Positions 1 to 5,565 of a stretch of 5,565 nucleotides of DNA are shown here, one piece after another. The stretch comes from an uncultured Mollicutes bacterium (lineage in GTDB: Bacteria; Bacillota_I; Bacilli_A; MAG-NZ). Numbering within the stretch: the stretch's first letter is position 1; every line of letters begins with the position of its first letter. Both the position numbers and the translations under genes were made by a program. Location of the stretch: NCBI GenBank assembly GCA_913064935.1, contig CAJYBF010000082.1, positions 1-5,565 on the forward strand. The letters run 5' to 3'. A model generated the notes under the pieces. That model was not told the origin of the DNA and searched no databases. It saw only the letters and a program-made list of their open reading frames with translations.

Positions 1-312
1 CAATCCTATGACTAACACTAAACCTACTGAGTCTAGCAAAGACATAAATTCTCCATCATCAAACTCGACCGATTGAAATAGCTTGCTATCAATGTTTTCC
101 ATTTTCAAGTATTCATTGCCTTTTAAGTAAAATTGGTATTTAGGATAATTATCCTTTATAAACTCGGTATATTTTTTCGCCCCAAATATAGAATTAGGAA
201 TTAATACTAAGCAAGATTTATCAGAAATTTCTGAACCTTCAATAACATCAATCTTCTTTAGTACTTTTTGAGTAACTACATTTACGAGTTTATCTAGATT
301 CTTGATTTCCAT
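1..312 (-). CDS. Partial protein with amphipathic N-terminal helix, possible microcompartment flavoprotein (C-terminus off window)
   Basis: The frame is open from an ATG at 310-312 to the left edge: 104 codons, no stop. An AAAGGAAG Shine-Dalgarno (319-326) lies 6 bases before the ATG. The gene starts 27 bases after the isomerase stop with no terminator between, so it is very likely co-transcribed. Residues 3-21 (IKNLDKLVNVVTQKVLKKI) form a clear amphipathic helix, with L6, L9/V10, V13, V17 and I21 on one face. A polar linker (about 22-32) follows, then a beta strand CLVLIPN (34-40), a helix and a second hydrophobic strand LVLVIGL (98-104), as in a Rossmann-like alpha/beta fold. The architecture recalls flavoproteins found in bacterial microcompartment loci, which often carry such an encapsulation-type helix. 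I do not recognise the family with certainty: the fold is inference and the function is open. Confidence 0.75.
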   Translation of the reverse strand, partial: MEIKNLDKLVNVVTQKVLKKIDVIEGSEISDKSCLVLIPNSIFGAKKYTEFIKDNYPKYQFYLKGNEYLKMENIDSKLFQSVEFDDGEFMSLLDSVGLVLVIGL

Positions 313-339
313 ATCTCACTTCCTTTCTATAGATTCAGA

Positions 340-1158
340 CTAATTCCCGTTTAAAATATCACTTATATCTTTAAACGTTTTTGATTCTAAACTTGCTCCC
401 CCGATTAAAAACCCTGATACATCTTGAGCTAGTGCAAGCTCCCCTACATTTGATGGTTTAACACTACCACCATAAGTTAAAGTAATATTCTTACCTTTGT
501 CATTTCCATATTCTTTAATTATAAACTTTCTTAAAAACATATTAATCTCTTCAACTTGATCTGGTAATTCAGTTTCTCCAGTACCTATTTCCCATATTGG
601 CTCATAAGCAATAACAACTTCCTTTAGTTCTTCACCACTAATTCTTGATAATCCTTCTTTTATTTGATTAGTTAAAAATTTCTTATAGTTTCCATTTTTT
701 CTATCCTCAAGATTTTCACCGATACAAAGAATAGGAATTATTTGATTTTGAACACACATTCTAACTTTCTTCGAAACAAACTCGTCACATTCATTAAATA
801 GAGTTCTCCTTTCAGAATGGCCTAAAATTGCATATTTACACCCAAAGTCCTTTGTCATTTGAATTGATAACTCTCCTGTAAATGCACCTTCATTCTTAGG
901 AAATACATTTTGTACTCCGTAAAGAATCTTACTGTAACGTAACTTATCCTCAAATAAATATAGATATGGATTTGAAGGCACTATGACTAATTTGTTTTTG
1001 TTACCAAAATCATAGTCTACAATAGCATCTAAAAATGACATGACTTCATGTTTTGTTTGATTCATCTTCCAATTTCCAACGATAAGAAACTTTTGTGTTT
1101 TCAACAAACTACTCACAATCTCATTTCTTATCATTTGCTTAACATTTGCTTTATCCAT
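340..1158 (-). CDS. tpiA: Triosephosphate isomerase paralog with N-terminal targeting-like helix
   Basis: This 272-residue TIM-barrel enzyme should interconvert dihydroxyacetone phosphate and glyceraldehyde 3-phosphate, or a related ketose/aldose phosphate pair. Catalytic residues are N29 and K31 (GNWKMN), H114 (GHSERR) and E186 (AYEPIW). The GAFTGE, CIGE and YGGSV (229-233) motifs and the phosphate-binding GFLIGGASL (249-257) are present. Two things are odd. About 20 residues precede the usual start, and residues 5-20 (NVKQMIRNEIVSSLLK) are amphipathic, like microcompartment encapsulation peptides. Loop 6 reads PIWEIGTGETE instead of the usual PxWAIGTGKTA. The ATG lies 4 bases after the lacI stop and has its own AAGGGG site, so the long N-terminus looks genuine. 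The lacI-linked position suggests a catabolic paralog rather than the glycolytic copy. An erythrulose-phosphate isomerase role is an alternative. The family is certain; the substrate is not. Confidence 0.95.
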   Translation of the reverse strand: MDKANVKQMIRNEIVSSLLKTQKFLIVGNWKMNQTKHEVMSFLDAIVDYDFGNKNKLVIVPSNPYLYLFEDKLRYSKILYGVQNVFPKNEGAFTGELSIQMTKDFGCKYAILGHSERRTLFNECDEFVSKKVRMCVQNQIIPILCIGENLEDRKNGNYKKFLTNQIKEGLSRISGEELKEVVIAYEPIWEIGTGETELPDQVEEINMFLRKFIIKEYGNDKGKNITLTYGGSVKPSNVGELALAQDVSGFLIGGASLESKTFKDISDILNGN

Positions 1159-1162
1159 ATTA

Positions 1163-2194
1163 CTACCCCTTACTTGTTACAAGTTTTTCTGATCCTCTTA
1201 AAACAAGTTTTGTTTCAAGCAATATTTCCTTAGTTGATGTTTGCTTAGGTTTATCAGCTGCAATAAGTTCAAAAAGCATTTCAGCAGCTACTTCTCCCAT
1301 CAAATTAGTAGGTCTTGATACAGTTGATATGTTGAGATTCATTATCTCAAACATCTCGACATCATCAAAACTTATAAACGCCATATCATTAGGAATTGAT
1401 AAACCACTTTCAACAAGTGCCTTAACACATCCTTGTGCCATCATATTATTCGTTGCATAAATCGCAGTTGGCCTTTGTTCTAGTTGTAAGATTTGTTTTG
1501 TAATTTGATATCCACTTTCAAGTTTAAAATCTCCATAGAAGATATGGTCTTCGTTAATCTCTATTCCATTAACTCGCATTGCATTTTCATAACCATAATA
1601 TCTTTCTCGTCCTGGTTTAGATGACATAGGACCTGAAATGATCGCGATATCTTGATGCCCAGAACTTATTAATTCGTCAACTGCCTCATATGAGCCTGCG
1701 ACATTATTAACAAATACAGAATTAAAATGAGAGAGATTAATTCCTCTATCTAATAAGACTATCGGTACTCCCAAACCTTCTAATTGATAAAGATATTTGA
1801 AATTATAGTCTACCTGATCAGTTTTCGGAGTGATTATCAGCCCCATAATATTATTTGTTTTAAACATATCTATATATCTAAGTTCTTTTTCTAACTGCTC
1901 ATCAGTATTACAAACTAGTAAACTCGCTGAGTGTTCATCAGCAATTTTAGAGATTCCTTTTATGACATCGCCAAAAAAGGGATTCGATATGTCTGGAATG
2001 ACAATCCCTATTATATTGGTCTTTCTACTTAAGATTGACTCACCTAACAAAGTATCTTCATTTGCAAGTTCATCATAAGCTCTTAGTACAGATTCCTTAG
2101 TTTCATCTTTAACATAACCGCTTCGATTCATAACTCTAGAAACTGTAGCACTAGAAACACCAGCTCTCGTTGCAATGTCCTTGTTCTTGAACAC
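1163..2194 (-). CDS. LacI/GalR-family transcriptional regulator
   Basis: This 343-residue protein has the usual LacI-family length and layout. The N-terminal helix-turn-helix is residues 3-23, with recognition segment VSSATVSRVMN (13-23). The hinge is around 44-59, where the common GYxPN motif is missing. A periplasmic-binding-protein-like effector domain runs from 61 (IIGIVIPDISNPFF) to about 333. Likely ligand-pocket positions include D149 (VLLDR), N163/N164, R195/R197 and D277/D278 (FISFDD). The start is GTG at 2192-2194, supported by AGAAGG 8 bases upstream. It is the first gene after a strong promoter and a palindromic operator candidate, and its last codons contain the ribosome site of the downstream isomerase. 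I infer autoregulation and control of a sugar or sugar-phosphate operon. The effector cannot be read from the sequence, and CcpA itself is unlikely given the divergent hinge and local context. Confidence 0.95.
   Translation of the reverse strand: MFKNKDIATRAGVSSATVSRVMNRSGYVKDETKESVLRAYDELANEDTLLGESILSRKTNIIGIVIPDISNPFFGDVIKGISKIADEHSASLLVCNTDEQLEKELRYIDMFKTNNIMGLIITPKTDQVDYNFKYLYQLEGLGVPIVLLDRGINLSHFNSVFVNNVAGSYEAVDELISSGHQDIAIISGPMSSKPGRERYYGYENAMRVNGIEINEDHIFYGDFKLESGYQITKQILQLEQRPTAIYATNNMMAQGCVKALVESGLSIPNDMAFISFDDVEMFEIMNLNISTVSRPTNLMGEVAAEMLFELIAADKPKQTSTKEILLETKLVLRGSEKLVTSKG
1166..1171 (-). promoter_or_regulatory. Ribosome binding site of the isomerase gene, nested in the lacI end
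   Basis: AAGGGG forms the last two sense codons (Lys-Gly) of the LacI-type gene, directly before its TAG stop. It lies 7 bases ahead of the isomerase ATG at 1156-1158. This spacing supports the upstream start, and therefore the N-terminal helix of the isomerase, and suggests translational coupling of the two genes. Confidence 0.8.
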
Positions 2195-2202
2195 AAATTA
2201 CA

Positions 2203-2208
2203 CCTTCT
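2203..2208 (-). promoter_or_regulatory. Ribosome binding site fixing the GTG start of the LacI-family gene
   Basis: AGAAGG lies 8 bases ahead of GTG (2192-2194). From that GTG the helix-turn-helix begins at the normal distance (FKNKDIATRAGVS). No ATG in this frame is better placed. Confidence 0.8.
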
Positions 2209-2257
2209 TGCCAGTTTAAGAAAAAATCTTTCATATATTGATACAGGTATTTACTCA

Positions 2258-2286
2258 ATTATATATGTATAGAGCGGTTTAGTCAA
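2258..2286 (-). promoter_or_regulatory. Sigma-A-type promoter of the lacI-tpi operon
   Basis: Read on the minus strand, a TTGACT -35 box (2281-2286) is followed by a 17-base spacer and a perfect TATAAT -10 box (2258-2263). The predicted transcript start is near 2251, giving a leader of about 57 bases before the GTG. No other gene intervenes. A second TTGACA (2292-2297) lies one helical turn upstream but has no good -10 box at 17 bases. Confidence 0.8.
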
Positions 2287-2300
2287 ATTAATGTCAAATA

Positions 2301-2319
2301 CTTTCACAATTTGTGAAAG
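2301..2319. promoter_or_regulatory. Perfect 19-bp palindrome, candidate operator
   Basis: CTTTCACAATTTGTGAAAG has two 9-base arms that match exactly around a single central T. It ends 14 bases upstream of the -35 box, centred near -59 from the predicted start. The position and symmetry fit a dimeric regulator, most simply the LacI-family protein encoded directly downstream. The centre lacks the CpG common in many LacI-family operators, and the site lies upstream of the core promoter, so an activator or another regulator is also possible. It is not a Rex site, because the half-sites are in the opposite order. Confidence 0.6.
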
Positions 2320-2334
2320 ATATTTTCATAGATT

Positions 2335-2348
2335 GATTTACGTTTTCA
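2335..2348 (-). promoter_or_regulatory. Weak cre-like half-site
   Basis: The minus strand reads TGAAAACGTAAATC. The left half fits the CcpA cre consensus (TGWAANCG) perfectly, but the right half has three mismatches. It lies about 90 bases upstream of the predicted start of the main promoter, or just downstream of the weaker promoter at 2372-2400. Carbon catabolite control would suit a sugar operon, but in AT-rich DNA this match could be chance. Confidence 0.2.
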
Positions 2349-2371
2349 CACTCTCGGTTTGTCTATTCGTT

Positions 2372-2400
2372 TTTTTAAGTAAATAATTTCATTGAGTCAA
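2372..2400 (-). promoter_or_regulatory. Possible second, weaker promoter
   Basis: On the minus strand TTGACT (2395-2400) is followed after 17 bases by TAAAAA (2372-2377), a 4 of 6 match to the -10 consensus. It lies downstream of the terminator and could give a longer leader that runs through the cre-like site and the palindrome. Support is composition-limited. Confidence 0.25.
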
Positions 2401-2432
2401 AATCGTTAATCCAATTAGAAATATTTCGAAAC

Positions 2433-2465
2433 AAAAAAAAGTATTACCCTAATAAGAGTAATACT
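2433..2465 (-). terminator. Rho-independent terminator after the HD-GYP gene
   Basis: The arms AGTATTAC and GTAATACT (2440-2447 and 2458-2465) pair perfectly. They extend by a G-U wobble, a C-G and a U-A pair to an 11-bp stem with a 4-base loop, followed on the minus strand by eight T (2433-2440). The wobble pair forms only in the minus-strand RNA, and no T-run follows on the plus side, so it acts in the gene direction. It begins 30 bases after the stop at 2495. Confidence 0.92.
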
Positions 2466-2494
2466 ATTTGATATATTAAACTGTAACAAGTTTA

Positions 2495-5056
2495 TTATGC
2501 TACTGATCGAGATTCCTCTGAGATTATTTCTACTTCAGAAACTGTCACAATAGTTTGTTTATCTAATTTTATTTTACCACTGGTTAACATATCTACGAAA
2601 ACAAGTGCTAGTTTTGGATCAAATTGCTTTCCTGCTTCTTCTTTTATAACTTGAATTGCATCTTTAATTAGCCTCGGCTTCTTGTATACGCGTTCAGATA
2701 TCATCGCATCAAATGAATCTGCCAGACACAATATTCTAGCTGTAAGTGGAATATCTTCTCCCTTGGTTCTCCTTGGGTATCCAGTACCATCGTATCTCTC
2801 ATGGTGACCTAGTACGGCTGGTATAACATAATCCAAAGATGGCAAGTGGCGAATAATATCAATAGAGGCATCAACGTGACCTTGCATCAGTTTGTACTCT
2901 TCTGCATTTAAACGACCTGGTTTATTTAATACCTGTTCAGTGATTGAGATCTTACCAACATCATGTAAAAGAGCTGCTTGACGTATATTTTCAACAATAT
3001 CGTTATTAAGATTCAATTCTCTAGCAAAAGTAACTGCGTAATTCGCTACATTATCAGAATGTGAGAATGTATAGTGATCTTTTGCATCTATCGCAGCTGT
3101 TAAAGCATAGATAGTAGATTTATATTCATTATAAATAGCGCTATATGAGCGTTTTTCAGCTGTTTGATCTTTTTGTACAAAAGTATCAAACACACGTACT
3201 GCATTCTTACCACTTCTTTTAACTTGGTAAACAGCTTGCTGAACATTTTCTATCAATTCATTTACATTCGCTGCACCAAATGGGTATACACACACTCCGG
3301 TGCTTGATGTTACTTGTTTATCTAGTTTCTTAGTTTTCGATTGAGAAGCTGCAAGAATTTGTTTTTTTGCTTTTTCAATCAATTTTAATGTGCCGAAGAC
3401 ATCGTATTTAGGTAAAATAATGACGAATTCTTTTCCACTAAACCTTGCAACGTAACCATCTTTCCCAACGCTTCCTTCTAAAATTGTAGCGATAGTCTTC
3501 AAAGCTTTATCAGATTTTTTAACTCCATACAACTGGTTATATAATTTAAAATCATCTAGATTCAACATAACAAGTGCAAGTGATTCATTTTTTTGTTCAA
3601 TAAATTTTTCCTCAATCAGTTGATAGAAATATTTTCTATTGTAAAGCCCAGTTAGATCATCTGTTCTAGAATCAATAACGGCTGTTTCATAAGATGCAGC
3701 ATTTTTTAAGGCAATAGAAACCATGTTACAAATCGACTGAAGTTGGAGTACTTGTTGAAGTTTCAATTTTTTCTTAGATTGAATATCTGACATTAAAAGA
3801 ATTCCGTGGATATCATCATCATCTACTAACCCAAAGGCATGTGTAATGTCTAGCTTAACTAAATCGTATTTTTCCTGTTCCCACATTGTTTGATAAGTGG
3901 CATCATATCTGAATTCAGAAATTGTTAATGCCGAATTTTTATTTGATAGACGTTTAATCAAAGGATTATCCGATCTAAAGGAAACAGATAAATCAGCTAA
4001 AGCTTGATTACTGTATGAAAGTTGGAATGAATTTCTACTTGTCTTTAAAGCAACGTGAACATCGTGACAACCTACAACTCTTTCTATAATGCTGATCGTT
4101 TGCTTAAATATATGTTTCGAGTCAAGTGATTTTGTAATACTCGCACTGAACAAGTTTAGTAATTCTGATTTTTCCTCTTCATCTTTTACGAAAATTCCAA
4201 TGACTACCAATCTCCAAATAATGAAGTACCCAACCAACACTAAACTAAAGATTACTAAATTCAACATAATCATAGAGTTTGCTGAAGAAGTGATTTTTTC
4301 TAGCATCGTCAATATGACAGGATTTAATATATAAAGCGATAAGAATGCTAGTAACAAACAAGTGGCATATCCAACTGACTCAGACGTTACCATTTTAAGT
4401 TTAAACGGACTTGTCTTCGCCAATGCATAAAGTAAGGCAATAGAGTTAATTAGTCCTGATAAAATATCAATTGGAAATGAACTAAATACTGGAAATAATA
4501 TCAGTACGTTCCCAATAAAAATCGAAAGAATACCTATTGTGATTGGTCTGCTTAATCTTCGCAATTTAGGATTGCTTTGAATCCCTGCATAGAACCACCA
4601 TAACATATGAGAAATCATAGTTACTGCTAAAGCGTACAAGAAAAATATCGGCCACTGTAAAGATTCATAAACCATTACTTCTGTTCCATTAATGATTTCT
4701 ATAACTGGAGGTGGAATAAACAAACCAGTAAAGATATTGACAACAAAAATTCCACCCATAAGTAATGCAGAAAGATATATGTACCTAAGTTTCACATTTT
4801 TAAAATACTCCATGATAAAACGAAAATATATTATAGGCATAATAAATAGCCCCACCAAAGATATGTGATACCAAAATTCATATGATGGGAAGGTTTGCGT
4901 TCTCATAAGTAGAGATCCACCTGTCCACATAATGGAAACTATAATAAGTCCCAAGAAGATATCACGGATCTTAGATTTTTGCGAATTCAAAATAATTAAG
5001 AAAATGAAAAAGTATATTAATACTGAACTCCCAGAAATGTAATCATAAAGTCCCAT
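2495..5056 (-). CDS. Membrane sensor with 7TM, GAF, degenerate GGDEF and intact HD-GYP c-di-GMP phosphodiesterase
   Basis: This 853-residue protein should hydrolyse the second messenger cyclic di-GMP at the membrane. Residues 12-213 hold about seven membrane helices resembling the histidine-kinase N-terminal 7TM domain (WYHISLVGLFIMPIIYFRF). Two more helices follow (about 228-250 and 262-290). A GAF-like domain spans about 300-455. The GGDEF domain (about 456-625) begins TDDLTGLYNR, but its signature is SGKEF (540-544), the usual ND is NQ and GH is GV, and the RxxD inhibitory site is missing; cyclase activity is unlikely. The HD-GYP domain (about 640-830) is complete: H666, H698/D699, K702, H727, H751/H752, DGTGYP (756-761) and D780. 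The ATG lies 5 bases after the upstream GH3-like stop, with AGGGGG 8 bases ahead. The degenerate GGDEF may act as a GTP-binding regulatory domain (known in the family; inferred here). Confidence 0.95.
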   Translation of the reverse strand: MGLYDYISGSSVLIYFFIFLIILNSQKSKIRDIFLGLIIVSIMWTGGSLLMRTQTFPSYEFWYHISLVGLFIMPIIYFRFIMEYFKNVKLRYIYLSALLMGGIFVVNIFTGLFIPPPVIEIINGTEVMVYESLQWPIFFLYALAVTMISHMLWWFYAGIQSNPKLRRLSRPITIGILSIFIGNVLILFPVFSSFPIDILSGLINSIALLYALAKTSPFKLKMVTSESVGYATCLLLAFLSLYILNPVILTMLEKITSSANSMIMLNLVIFSLVLVGYFIIWRLVVIGIFVKDEEEKSELLNLFSASITKSLDSKHIFKQTISIIERVVGCHDVHVALKTSRNSFQLSYSNQALADLSVSFRSDNPLIKRLSNKNSALTISEFRYDATYQTMWEQEKYDLVKLDITHAFGLVDDDDIHGILLMSDIQSKKKLKLQQVLQLQSICNMVSIALKNAASYETAVIDSRTDDLTGLYNRKYFYQLIEEKFIEQKNESLALVMLNLDDFKLYNQLYGVKKSDKALKTIATILEGSVGKDGYVARFSGKEFVIILPKYDVFGTLKLIEKAKKQILAASQSKTKKLDKQVTSSTGVCVYPFGAANVNELIENVQQAVYQVKRSGKNAVRVFDTFVQKDQTAEKRSYSAIYNEYKSTIYALTAAIDAKDHYTFSHSDNVANYAVTFARELNLNNDIVENIRQAALLHDVGKISITEQVLNKPGRLNAEEYKLMQGHVDASIDIIRHLPSLDYVIPAVLGHHERYDGTGYPRRTKGEDIPLTARILCLADSFDAMISERVYKKPRLIKDAIQVIKEEAGKQFDPKLALVFVDMLTSGKIKLDKQTIVTVSEVEIISEESRSVA

Positions 5057-5061
5057 CTGGC

Positions 5062-5565
5062 TTACCCCCTATCTTTAAAGTTTAATAAATTCAACACATC
5101 ATGATGTGTTGCATTAAGTTTGCGAATTGGTTTTGCATAAGTTTCCTTGTATTTCTTGAATGTATCCATTGGTAACAGTTCAATCTCGAGTGGATCTATT
5201 CCTAATATTTTTTCTAGGTCTTTGTAATCTTGATCGATATATTTAAAATATGTTGTCAACAAATCTTTGAGAATTTCAGTACTCATCGGATTATTAGTCA
5301 AATATGTTTGGTCAATCTCTAAATATACTTTCAAAAATGGGCGATTACTATCTGATACTTCTTTTCTAGCGGTCCAGTCAATAACTTTAACTTTTGAATG
5401 TTTAATTGCGGTACTAATACTGCTTACCGAGATTCTAGTGAATCCGGCAATATCTATAATGTTCAATACTCTGTCAACATATCTAAAACGTGGGATAGCA
5501 GTACCTTCTTCAAAATTCTTTAATCCAACACATTGATAAACATCTCCTACTCTGTAACGAGCAAA
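5062..5565 (-). CDS. C-terminal part of a GH3-like acyl-adenylate/amido synthetase family protein (5' end off window)
   Basis: The frame is open from the right edge to TAA at 5062-5064, giving 167 residues. A TTG at 5466 could be called a start, but the frame continues upstream without a stop and with domain-like sequence, so the gene is truncated by the window edge. The visible start FARYRVGDV, then PRFRYVDR and IDIAGFTRIS, resembles the RYxxGDVV, PxxxFxxR and following I-x-x-x-G segment of GH3-type adenylate-forming enzymes. The later PFLKVYLEID strand and the helical segment around LTTYFKYIDQDYKDL (residues about 120-134 of the visible part) fit the C-terminal lobe of that family. Plant members conjugate amino acids to acyl acids; the substrates of bacterial members are mostly unknown. 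The stop is 5 bases before the HD-GYP gene, implying one operon. The catalytic N-terminal lobe is not visible. Another ANL-superfamily ligase is the main alternative. Confidence 0.6.
   Translation of the reverse strand, partial: FARYRVGDVYQCVGLKNFEEGTAIPRFRYVDRVLNIIDIAGFTRISVSSISTAIKHSKVKVIDWTARKEVSDSNRPFLKVYLEIDQTYLTNNPMSTEILKDLLTTYFKYIDQDYKDLEKILGIDPLEIELLPMDTFKKYKETYAKPIRKLNATHHDVLNLLNFKDRG
5065..5070 (-). promoter_or_regulatory. Ribosome binding site of the HD-GYP gene, nested in the upstream gene end
   Basis: AGGGGG forms the last two sense codons (Arg-Gly) of the GH3-like gene, directly before its TAA stop. It lies 8 bases ahead of the phosphodiesterase ATG at 5054-5056. This suggests translational coupling and fixes the start. 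Confidence 0.8.
5092..5111. repeat. Perfect 20-bp palindrome inside the GH3-like gene, before the HD-GYP gene
   Basis: CAACACATCATGATGTGTTG is its own reverse complement. It lies in the coding sequence (ATHHDVL), 35 bases upstream of the phosphodiesterase ATG. In RNA it could form an 8-bp stem with a CATG loop. No T-run follows, so it is not a terminator. It may be an operator, an mRNA hairpin that affects coupling, or chance. Confidence 0.5.

Noticed and set aside
1048..1460. Plus-strand open frames opposite the isomerase and LacI genes
   Set aside because: They lie antisense to well-conserved proteins, have no family resemblance and no ribosome sites of note, and are low-complexity translations of AT-rich DNA.
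2301..2319. Rex or CRP/FNR binding site
   Set aside because: Rex needs TTGTGAA before TTCACAA, which is the reverse order. CRP/FNR sites need TGTGA/TTGAT arms separated in the opposite orientation. The arms here point the other way.
2195..2432. Riboswitch, tRNA or small gene in the intergenic region
   Set aside because: I found no open frame with a ribosome site, no cloverleaf and no known riboswitch core. The interval is AT-rich promoter DNA.
4089..4334. Plus-strand open frame opposite the membrane sensor
   Set aside because: It is antisense to the membrane helices and GAF start of the 853-residue protein. Its hydrophobic character is a by-product of composition.
5062..5466. A complete 134-residue protein starting with TTG at 5466
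   Set aside because: The same frame stays open to the window edge, and the upstream residues (FARYRVGDV, PRFRYVDR) look like part of a conserved domain. No Shine-Dalgarno favours this TTG. It is treated as the 3' part of a larger gene.
5267..5536. Plus-strand open frame opposite the GH3-like gene
   Set aside because: It is antisense to a frame with recognisable family motifs and shows no motifs of its own.

Overview
The window comes from an AT-rich, low-GC Gram-positive-type genome. All five genes lie on the minus strand, so transcription runs right to left. Shine-Dalgarno sites are strong and purine-rich, one start is GTG, tryptophan is read from TGG, and no TGA is read through. This fits Bacillota or a standard-code relative such as the Acholeplasma/Izemoplasma/Haloplasma type. 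The sequence alone does not settle the species.

There are two transcription units. The upstream one (5565 to about 2433) begins outside the window. It holds the C-terminal end of a GH3-like (adenylate-forming) protein. This is tightly coupled to an 853-residue membrane sensor protein with a histidine-kinase-type 7TM region plus extra helices, a GAF domain, a degenerate GGDEF domain and an intact HD-GYP c-di-GMP phosphodiesterase domain. A clear Rho-independent terminator (2433-2465) closes the unit.

A 300-base regulatory interval follows (2195-2494). Besides the terminator it carries a near-consensus sigma-A promoter (TTGACT-17-TATAAT, 2258-2286), a perfect 19-bp palindrome just upstream of the -35 box (2301-2319), a possible second promoter and a weak cre-like half-site.

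This promoter should drive the second unit: a LacI-family regulator (GTG start), a triosephosphate isomerase paralog, and the first 104 codons of a protein that runs off the left edge. The isomerase and the last protein each begin with a short amphipathic helix that precedes the expected domain start. Such tails resemble the encapsulation peptides that direct enzymes into bacterial microcompartments. The isomerase keeps its catalytic residues but has unusual acidic substitutions in mobile loop 6. I infer a LacI-controlled sugar-phosphate catabolic operon, possibly of microcompartment type, whose main body lies beyond position 1. No shell protein is visible, so this remains a hypothesis.

Other notable points are a perfect 20-bp palindrome inside the GH3-like reading frame just before the phosphodiesterase gene, and the pairing of a GH3-like enzyme with a c-di-GMP hydrolase.
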